Shown: in pieces, positions 56,990 to 64,000 of the stretch
How positions within the stretch are numbered: the first letter of the stretch is position 1
Layout of the letters: every line of letters starts with the position of its first letter
Assembly (NCBI GenBank): GCA_021030905.1
Contig: JAGFMI010000006.1
Location: 744,001 to 808,000, forward strand
DNA: 64,000 nucleotides
Source of the DNA: Pyrenula massariospora
Lineage: Eukaryota > Ascomycota > Eurotiomycetes > Pyrenulales > Pyrenulaceae
Reading direction: 5' to 3'
Program-made: the position numbers and the translations under genes
The notes under the pieces: generated by a model
Databases searched by the model: none
Told to the model about the DNA's origin: nothing
What the model saw: only the letters and a program-made list of their open reading frames with translations

Positions 56990-58285
56990 TTAGCCACCAC
57001 TGGCTCCATCACTTACTCTGCAACTCTTGTCCATTTCAACAGCGACTGCTTCAAGTTCCCTTGCCGCCTTTCCCTGGAAGTATTTCGCACAAGCTACTTT
57101 TTCAAGATGCACTTGTCTTCTCTCGACCTCCTCCCAATTATTCAGTGCCCATGCCTTGACAGCTGCGTATTCACGGTCTTGGAACCATTTCTTGACCTGG
57201 GTACATTGGCATTCTTCCTTTGGACCTAAATCCTTACCCAAAGCCGCAATTTCTCGCTTCAAGCCTTTCATCACGATGCCCTTTCGCGTACCTTCAAGAG
57301 GCAATGTTGTCCGTATGTCACTCCACAAGCGGTCCCCTTCAATACGTGAGATCCAATCTTTCTTCCTCTGCTCAAACTCCCTACGTACACCAAACCATTC
57401 TGTCGAGATGTTCATAATCTCTTCCCTCGTCTTATCAACCCATTCGCCTTTCTTGCCGTTTCGATTCGCGGGCAAGTACTCGTCGATCCACTGAGCAAAG
57501 AGGCTCCTCTTTCGAGCACGTTGCCTGTCGTTCGACTTCAATTCTTCCTCATCCACAAAACGTGTTGGATCATAAAACCTGCATGTGCCGACATACTCGA
57601 AAAGAGCTCTCTTATCCTTAAAAGGTAGCCAGAAGCGATCATGATCCAATCCTAAAAAATCCAAGGCCGCCCTTGGATGAGCTGTCAGGAGCAATCTAGC
57701 GGCGTTCTTGTTGTGTGGTTCGATTTCTTCGATCCTTATGTACACTCCAGAATAGCTTGCTGTTAGGCCATATCGCCTTATGAGGACACCGAGGATGTTC
57801 CAGATATCGCCGTGCGAGTGATGAAAGACTGACCAGTAATATTGTTCAGGACTGGGCATCAACTCGATGTCAACTTGTATAAAGGTCTCCTTATGATCTA
57901 CGGAAGCCTTACTATACTTCGTGTTGATATCTATTCTCGAGCTCTCGGTATCGTCAGAACACATCTTATTCACTGAACCGTCCGACAGAATTTTCAAATC
58001 TTCGGGCCACGGAATAGCAAAGTGATCGGTCATGCCTATATGCTTGAAGCGTGTTGCGCCAATGGCAGTCGCAATGCTTTTGGCTGTGAACGATTTGAGA
58101 GGCGAACAAACTATGATGTCAATGTCCCCATGGCTAGGTTTCTCTGGCGCCTCAAGAGGAGTTTGTACATAAGAGTAAAACGACTTTCGCAGAATTTCCA
58201 GTATGGAATCGCGTATCGGATAGTAGACCGATGGCGGCATTCGAGGCGTGAGGAGTTGCTCTGAGCTGAAAGTGGAGCCTCCCAT
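56990..58285 (-). CDS. nucleotidyltransferase-fold protein (fungal, uncharacterised)
   Basis: Intronless, 431 residues from ATG 58285 (MGGSTFSSEQLLTPRMPPSV). The segment KPSHGDIDIIVCSP (about 50-64) matches the hG-D-h-D-h core of Pol-beta-like nucleotidyltransferases, and QVDIELMPSPEQYYWSVFHH supplies a third acidic position after a strand. An all-helical part follows (DIWNILGVLIRRYGLTASYS), then a block typical of the group: FLGLDHDRFWLPFKDKRALF and FEYVGTCRFYDPTRF. The C-terminal third is charged and helical, with KTREEIMNISTEWFGVRREF and coiled-coil character. The substrate is unknown; the family occurs in many ascomycetes as hypothetical proteins. An upstream frame (58452-58290) has an acidic Leu-rich stretch (DDLKDFELSSEEHLFLLKYL) that might be an unassigned first exon. 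Confidence 0.78.
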   Translation of the reverse strand: MGGSTFSSEQLLTPRMPPSVYYPIRDSILEILRKSFYSYVQTPLEAPEKPSHGDIDIIVCSPLKSFTAKSIATAIGATRFKHIGMTDHFAIPWPEDLKILSDGSVNKMCSDDTESSRIDINTKYSKASVDHKETFIQVDIELMPSPEQYYWSVFHHSHGDIWNILGVLIRRYGLTASYSGVYIRIEEIEPHNKNAARLLLTAHPRAALDFLGLDHDRFWLPFKDKRALFEYVGTCRFYDPTRFVDEEELKSNDRQRARKRSLFAQWIDEYLPANRNGKKGEWVDKTREEIMNISTEWFGVRREFEQRKKDWISRIEGDRLWSDIRTTLPLEGTRKGIVMKGLKREIAALGKDLGPKEECQCTQVKKWFQDREYAAVKAWALNNWEEVERRQVHLEKVACAKYFQGKAARELEAVAVEMDKSCRVSDGASGG

Positions 58286-59321
58286 CGTTCCCGCTCGGGT
58301 GCTCCGTTTGCGAGATATTTTAGGAGAAAAAGATGTTCCTCAGATGAAAGCTCGAAGTCTTTGAGATCATCGAGATTATTTTCACTCTGGAGATGAAATG
58401 AGCCGAGGTGAAAGTTTCCGAGTGTGACAAGTGAGAAAACATAATGACTCATGCCTGGGAAGAACCGTCCGGATGATGGTTGCCACGTTTGTCCAGGTCA
58501 AAGGCTAAACTGCTCTACACAATATTTCCGTACAAATGAAAATCTATTTGGTCACAATTTTCTTTGAACTTTTTCAGGACAAAGATAGTAGTATCCGATG
58601 AATAACTGTCCACAACAGCTTTTTACCGAAGGTTCTCAAAGCATCATACGTCTCTGAACGAACAGAGGGAGGAGAGAAGGCGTAGGGTGTTAGGAAGTAA
58701 ATGGGAGGCAGAAAGTAATCAGCTTGGGGGAGCTGGTGAGGTCGAGATTGCGGCTCAAGTTCATCAAAGGCAGGAGGTCCCCGCCCCGCCGCACAGACGG
58801 TGTCCCGCTCCGCCGATCATATACTATGGAGGCAGCTATACTGTTTCTGATCCCTGGAGTCTTGGTGCACGTCTAGGTCTGCTCTTTCTCATTGTTGACC
58901 AAGTCCTCTGGCTGGGCATGAAGACTTGACCTAGGAAGGCGCCCGGGGAGCATAACACTTAATCGGTCATGCCGGCTACCTTCCAAGGCTCAAAGGAGTG
59001 CCTTATACAGCTGCTCCTTGATATTCCCTCGGAATGACGACTTCTTTTGGCGAACTCCCCTATTGTGGCAAGCGCCTTCTTTCATGCCTAGACTCCTATT
59101 GTACTTTCCCTTATCACTGGTCTAAGCCATTTATCATCTTCTTGTCCTCTCTTTCTGCTCGCTGTGACATTTACTTTTCTGCAATCCATCAGATCTCAGG
59201 ATTTTCTCAGCCAACTCAGGTTTTGCCCTTCAAACACAGTCAGATAGTTCAAACATGGCATCTCTCATCCAAGGCTTTAGATCACACTCCGGTTCTAATC
59301 CGGAGAGCATGATACACACGT
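58286..59321. other. intergenic, no gene resolved
   Basis: 1 kb between the divergent nucleotidyltransferase gene (minus) and the RidA pseudogene (plus). Short unsupported frames only; it should include promoters for both. Confidence 0.4.
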
Positions 59322-59515
59322 ATGCCTCCGCAGCTACCTCCCGTAAGCTCTCTCCTCATTACTTTTGTTCTTAGTCTTCGGCTTGGCAAAAAACCTCGAA
59401 ATTCAATGAATCTGATCACAGTGGGATGTCCATTGCTTTTCCTATCCTTAAAGTCAGGCATTTAGTGTCCCTCGAAGCTGGCTCACTGACCAAATCCCTT
59501 AGCCATTGGACCATA

Positions 59516-59545
59516 TCCCTTACTAGTCGGTAATGGGCCAAGTTT
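59516..59545 (+). repeat. left terminal inverted repeat
   Basis: 30 bp, perfectly complementary to 59685-59714; its frame-internal TAG at 59524-59526 would stop translation of the host gene. Confidence 0.85.
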
Positions 59546-59684
59546 CCGCAGCTTTAGACAACTTATCCGTATTCCCCCTGGCGATAGGCTTACTATCCCT
59601 AACTAATAGGCTTGTCGCCCTTACAATTTTAAGCTGAAAGGGCCTCCGCTACCCCGCAGATGCCCGGAAGTATAGAGACTACGA

Positions 59685-59714
59685 AAACTTGGCCCATTAC
59701 CGACTAGTAAGGGA
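59685..59714 (-). repeat. right terminal inverted repeat
   Basis: 30 bp, reverse complement of 59516-59545 without mismatch, followed by TA. Confidence 0.85.
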
Positions 59715-60163
59715 TAGCCAGGGAATTCGCGTGGGCGCCTTAATGTTCATTTCCGGGCAAATACCCGCGGACAAGGATGGAAATCTGATTGAGGGGTCTT
59801 TCGCCTAGAAGGTAGCAAGGTGCTGTGAGAACATCAAACAGATCTGTAACTCTGGAGGTACTGGGATAAAAAGGGTTGTCAAAGTTACGGTATGCTTCTC
59901 AATGCAGACCTGTATTATCTTCTGCACGGAGAGGAGCTAGCGTGAAAGCAGCTGGGCTCACGATAGCCATGTTGACAACACCACAGGTCTACCTTACAGA
60001 CATGGAGAGATTCGAGGACATGAACACAGGATATACCGAATGGTTTGACCTAGATCCTGCTCGCGGCTGCGTCGGAGTCAAGTCACTTCCCAAAGGCGCC
60101 CCGATCATGATGGAGGCCATTGTCTCCATTGGAGATTATGCTGCGCATACGCCGCACGATTGA

Positions 60164-60533
60164 GTGGGTATAGGCTCTTTATCGTTAGCCAAAGCACAAT
60201 TGTAAGAGGTCGTCACAGGTGCAGATAGTGTGCTCGGCTTGTGTCGAAAATGAAGGTTGAATGTCAAGGGAACGTTAATTATCACGCTGACTCTGTATTC
60301 ACTTAATTGGATGTACTTATTATGAATCGATTGGAAGCAGAAGACGACAGTAACTAGAAAACATGTTCAACCACACAGCACCTCAGATTGCTCCACGCTC
60401 CTTTCTATCCTTTGATCTCCTTAGACTCCCGATTAGCTTCTCACGAAACCCACCCTTGCCCATATTTAAAACTATGCCTAACCGCCCTGCGCCTCACTTC
60501 GCCCTATCAAGCGACAACGGCAGAATCAATTGC
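60164..60533. terminator. convergent intergenic region
   Basis: 370 bp between the RidA pseudogene and the secreted-protein gene on minus; A/T-rich at 60270-60360. No other feature. Confidence 0.4.
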
Positions 60534-61675
60534 TTAGTTCAGACTGTAACCATAGCTCTGGCTAACGCTGTAGTAATCAGAGCCACGGTATTGCCCGTAG
60601 TTCGTGCTGTAGCTCTTATCCCACGTCTGAGTGTACAGCGAGCACGTCAACCCCTGCGGTTGATTGTTCTTGCTCAGGATGTACAGATTGAAGAAGCGGC
60701 AAGTCTGGTACGTTCCGTCAGCAGCAGGGTGACGGCTGTTGTACGCGGTCTGAGCCTGGCAGGCCGAGGCGCAAACGTTGGGGTCGAGCGGCGAGTTCGG
60801 ATACACCTTGGCGCCCATGTAGCCGCTCGGAGCGTTGATGGCGCCGCCAAACTCGACGGGGCCGCTGAAGCCGGAGACTGCGGGAGGAGGGGCCTGCTTG
60901 TTGTAGCCGTTGCTGCCGGAGATGACGACGTGGAATTGGTTGCGCCATTGACCTGCGTTAGTGGCGGTGGAAGAATCAATCCACTGGCCCCAGAGCGTGC
61001 ACTTGTAGTTGGTGATGGAAGGCGGGTTGGGGCAAGCATCGCCTGGATCGACACTTGGGTCGCGTTCGAGGTAGATGTTGAAGGCGTAGCACGCTGGGGC
61101 GGCGTCACAGAGTTGCTGGCATTTGATGGTGTCATAGCTTTTGAGAGTGTAGAGGCCCATGTAGCCAGGGCCCTCGGTGGAGCCGTGAAGGTCACTGAAG
61201 GACTGGTCGTAGCCTTGTGGTGTGGGAGCACTTTGTGCAATGGTCTGAGAAACGTGTTAGCACAACGATTGAGGTAGGCACGAGAAAAGCGGACAAACAT
61301 CGTATTGAGGATCCTGCAGGAATTGTTGATCGGTATCTGGAGTTGAGGTGGGACCATATCCATCCGGTTGCTTTTGGCAAGCATCGCGGCCCTTGAGGTC
61401 CCGCTTGGTCGCACTGGTAGCCGGGTCGGCCGCTACGGCAGCTGAAGCGGATGCCTTGGCAGCATTGACATCGTAATGGACAACGTTTGTTGAAACATCG
61501 TTGGGTGGAACCACAATAGTAGGGCTACCGGCAGCCTTGAACTCGTCAGCATTTAGCACATCGAGTATGGAATGGGGCCACTCACATCAATTTCTTGAAA
61601 GTCGAGGCCTTGGGGACTTGGGGCAGGTGCCGCGGCGACAAGACCGGCAATGGCAAGTATCAAAGTGGTGTACAT
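60534..61675 (-). CDS. secreted cysteine-rich protein (PAN/apple-like segment)
   Basis: Exons 61675-61586, 61535-61299 and 61244-60534, 345 residues; introns of 50 bp (GTGAGT, GCTGACG, TTCAAG) and 54 bp (GTTTGT, GCTAAC, TTTCTCAG) are in phase 0. Exon 1 is a signal peptide (MYTTLILAIAGLVAAAPAPS). A pro-like region with a KR dipeptide (ATSATKRDLKGRDACQKQPD) may be a Kex2-type processing site. The mature part has two half-similar Cys modules: LKSYDTIKCQQLCDAAPACY, AFNIYLERDPSVDPGDACPN, NYKCTLWGQW; and DPNVCASACQAQTAYNSRHP, YQTCRFFNLYILSKNNQPQG, LTCSLYTQTW. The C-x3-C ... C-x-FN-hY pattern recalls PAN/apple folds. Such proteins are common in ascomycete secretomes; the function is unknown and a carbohydrate- or matrix-binding role is only a guess. 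Confidence 0.85.
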
Positions 61676-64000
61676 GTTGATCAGTCCTGCTACTAGACAG
61701 AGTCAAGCTTTTCACAGGTTCGAAACGGGAACACAAATGAATGAAGTTGCACAATGGATGCTAGAGAGAGATGAGAACGACTGATCGACAGAAAGAAGAG
61801 AGGGATCGACAAGGAATTTATAGATCCTAGGAAAGACCAGCGAAGGGTCGTTCTCACCAGCTCTAAGCTTCTCAATTTGTCTTACTATCGTCCATGAGCG
61901 AAACACCTTCCTATGCTTCAGCGTGACCTGGAAAAGAGCGCAAGCGAGATCTGGGATGGAGCCCGTGTGAAGCGCCTACTGGTGGTACACGGCAGGCTCT
62001 CAACACCCCGGTCTGCATTAGTTTGATGTATCTCGCGTTAACGTGGTCGAGAAGCAGACCACGATCAGCCTTGATCCTCTTAGATTGACATGGGTATTGA
62101 GGTTTGGCTGACGGCTAAGCGTTTGATTGTGAGAAGTAGCGAAGAGGAAAACAAGAAGGCAAGGCGGTTCGAGAGAACAAACATGGGTATTCCTTGACCA
62201 TGATCCAGGAGAAGCAAGCTGATGGAGCACGTGGTTGATAGAAGAGTACACCATCTTGCTCGGGCACCGGGTCGCTGACTCCCAAATCCATCTTTTAGTC
62301 GGTACGTCTTGACGTTTGCAGAAGAGATTTGATAGACTGTGGATAGCCCTGCCGAATGATCTTCAATAGTCTCCCTACAAGCGGGCTAGCCCCGACCGAT
62401 CGGGCTGGTCCCTGGTGGCTTGGATCCCCACGCGCTGAAGCCCGGGTAAGAACTGGGATCGTCAGGTACGGCTCGCTGATCCTTGCATAGGAGCTCGCTT
62501 TTGCTGCTGGCCTGGTATGCTGGGGTAAATTAGTCACCGAGCAGATGCTGGCATAATGTTGAGCAGGCGCCGGAGACGAATTCCGAGCATCATTAATTCT
62601 CCGCCATGCATGAACTCTGTCGTTGTCGGAAAACAATGTGCAAACGTCACAGTACAAAGAATCAAAGGTTCAGAAATTGTTAAGCAAGTGGTGCGGTGTC
62701 TGGATCCAGAGATCAGGCTTCTGTTGCCCGGAAATCGCATACCAAATTGTTGGTGTACGCCACGACCGCCGCGATTCGCGAAAGACTGTCTCCTGTGGCA
62801 GCTGCGAAAAAGTCTTGTGGTACGGTATCATGGACTCACTTTACCTACGGTGTGCTTCTAAGTGTGGCTTGAGCTGAGAGCTGTTCATGGGTGTGACAGC
62901 GGAGTCGGTCGTGCAGGACGTCGACAAGGAAAGGTGAGGCTCCCAATGCAGCGAATCTCAGAACAAGGCAAAACATTGAGATGCCTCGACAAGCGCCAGA
63001 TCCAGCAAGACCCAAGAATAGCGCTCTCAAAACAAGCAAATTCAGTCCATGGCGTTGGGAGCACTGGGGAATTGGCACACGACGGACCCGCACTATTCCA
63101 CGCTCAGCGCCGCCTCCCCACGATCCGCTGGATCCAGCCTCGAGTGACCCGCTGTGTAGAGCGCCGACTATTCCTCTTTCACCACAGCCTCACGCAACGG
63201 GAAATGGGCTTGAACCAGATCAATTCTGCTTTCCGGATTCAGGTTGTCGTCGGTCCTCGCTATTTCAAGCACCACAGAATCTAGAACATTTCATTGTCTG
63301 CGAGCAGCCACGTGGCTCGCCTATCAGATCTGCCGGCGATGCCGGTACCGCGTGCGAAAAGAGCGTCAGGATCCACATAATTTAGGCAGGTAAGTACGAA
63401 GTATCGAGTCACATGAGCGGTGAGTGTACCCAGACGTCTTTCTTTGTGTCGTAGACTGCTGGAAAAGCCATCTCATCTCCCCAACCTTGAAGCTCCTAAG
63501 CCTGGCCTGGAAATCGTATGCGAACAACCTTCTGAGGGTTCACGAATCGAGCGGCAGCAGCAATTTTTTCAACAAGGCGCCACTCAGTCCGATGCCAAGC
63601 GACACTACGGCCAGACATACCAACTCGAAGGCTTGCTCCGAGATTTTCGAGGGTTTGCCATCAGTTGGCGCTCAACTCTTGGATCCGCCAGATGAGTTGA
63701 CAGAGTAGCTGCGAGTCCCCCTTCCCATGATCTGTTGAAAGTTCAAAAATGTTCAAGAGTAAGGAACCATCGAGGTTTACGTAAAACTTCGGACATGCTA
63801 ACAGCGACCTGCCATTACACTTTTGCTCATGCAAAGGGCAGCCGCTTCGGAGCATTCCTTAACCTCAGCACGCTATTGTCTGCCTTTGATATATCTAAAA
63901 GCAATACAATTATCGTTGTGTCAGAACGCTCATGGAAATCACGACTTCACAAGACTCTCGTAAACTGTCATCCCTAAAAACTTCTAAGTGATCGATGTCT
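61676..64000. other. right-end region, no gene resolved
   Basis: 2.3 kb. Plus-strand frames at 62556-62861, 62862-63284, 62981-63385 and 63424-63708 are partly protein-like (Pro/Ser-rich KTSKFSPWRWEHWGIGTRRT; C-terminal-looking FFNKAPLSPMPSDTTARHTN), and a strong donor GTAAGTAC lies at 63390, but I could not join them into a family-supported gene. It may be a rapidly evolving or decayed gene, or noise. No RNA gene or repeat found. Confidence 0.3.

Larger units (their letters stand above)
59516..59714. mobile_element. 199-bp terminal-inverted-repeat element (MITE-like), TA-flanked
   Basis: Perfect 30-bp terminal inverted repeats: 59516-59545 (starting TCCCTTACTAGTCGG) and 59685-59714 (ending CCGACTAGTAAGGGA), 30 of 30 paired, flanked on both sides by TA (59514-59515 and 59715-59716). 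Size, lack of coding sequence and TA flanks fit a non-autonomous Tc1/mariner-type miniature element. Removing element plus one TA restores the RidA reading frame across the junction (CAT AGC CAG GGA), strong evidence of insertion. An internal sequence at 59594-59610 resembles the repeat end (14 of 17 bases). Confidence 0.82.
59322..60163 (+). pseudogene. RidA/YjgF/YER057c-family gene, disrupted
   Basis: Intact members are about 130-residue enamine/imine deaminases. Recognisable pieces: 59503-59515 plus 59717-59889 (DHSQGIRVGALMFISGQIPA...KRVVKVT) and 59987-60163 (VYLTDMERFEDMNTGYTEWF...PARGCVGVKSLPKGAPIMME), joined by a 97-bp intron (59890-59986, GTATGC...CCACAG). The family ring residues GQIPAD, VYLTDM and PARxCVxVxxLPKG are all present, including the substrate-binding Arg. 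Two lesions: a TA-flanked inverted-repeat element at 59516-59714 splits the DHS codons, and brings its own in-frame TAG at 59524, and a TAG at 59806-59808 interrupts GSFA-KVARCCENIKQ. A possible first exon 59322-59342 (MPPQLPP) with intron to 59502 (CTGAC...CTTAG) is inferred. The C-terminal exon remains intact, so decay looks recent. Confidence 0.82.

Noticed and set aside
59343-59889. idea that the inverted-repeat element is removed as an intron of RidA
   Set aside because: The host frame meets TAG at 59524 inside the left repeat before any usable donor, and a second TAG remains at 59806.
62295-62657. 120-codon minus-strand frame
   Set aside because: No domain, signal or homology recalled; overlaps plus-strand frames of similar quality.
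1-64000. secondary-metabolite or other gene cluster, or bacterial gene transfer
   Set aside because: No PKS, NRPS, terpene synthase, P450 or transporter group is present; all recognised genes have fungal introns and families.
1-64000. tRNA, rRNA or CRISPR-like arrays
   Set aside because: Looked for T-loop-like GTTCGA contexts and regular repeats; isolated matches (for example near 27320) lack the rest of a tRNA fold, and no regular repeat array is present.

Overview
The window is nuclear DNA of a filamentous ascomycete (Pezizomycotina). Genes are split by short introns of about 44-97 bp with GT-AG (twice apparently GC-AG) ends and CTRAY-type branch sites. The proteins are typical of filamentous fungi: a DUF4045-gelsolin protein, a DUF7732 surface protein, MSS51, ATP12, RRP7, SWR1, a MUN/C2 protein and an ankyrin-PH-OSBP protein. 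I cannot fix the class or genus from sequence alone. Exon boundaries below were worked out by hand from splice signals, reading phase and remembered family conservation. They are models, not transcript data.

Layout. 0-4 kb: the 5' part of a D-arabinono-1,4-lactone oxidase gene (running off the left edge) lies in tandem with a catalase gene, both on minus. 5-10 kb: a GNAT acetyltransferase-like gene (minus) diverges from an ARL2 GTPase gene (plus). 10-21 kb: a giant DUF4045/gelsolin gene (plus) converges on the chromatin remodeller SWR1 (minus). 21-34 kb is dense housekeeping: complex I subunit NDUFB8, a MUN/C2 (UNC13-like) gene, an oxysterol-binding protein gene, and ATP12 and RRP7 sharing a 229-bp divergent promoter. 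34-45 kb is gene-poor: small secreted or GPI-type proteins, two uncharacterised proteins, and a probable decayed gene. 45-52 kb: a three-RRM RNA-binding protein, an eight-exon malic enzyme and a quinone-oxidoreductase-like MDR protein. 53-58 kb: a DUF7732 cell-surface protein, MSS51 and a nucleotidyltransferase-fold protein, all on minus. 59-64 kb: a RidA/YjgF-family gene broken by a TA-flanked 30-bp inverted-repeat element and an in-frame TAG, a secreted cysteine-rich protein, and a 2.3-kb tail with no gene I can resolve.

Functionally, several genes serve mitochondria (NDUFB8, ATP12, MSS51, possibly malic enzyme) and redox balance (ALO, catalase, MDR oxidoreductase). They are scattered and show no operon-like or biosynthetic-cluster organisation. 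I found no convincing undescribed multi-gene system. The strongest anomalies are the RidA pseudogene with its inverted-repeat insertion, two apparent GC-AG introns (one placing the stop codon exactly at the splice junction), a 17-nt micro-exon in ARL2, competing splice donors in ATP12, and a SWR1 gene whose start lies in a short upstream exon.
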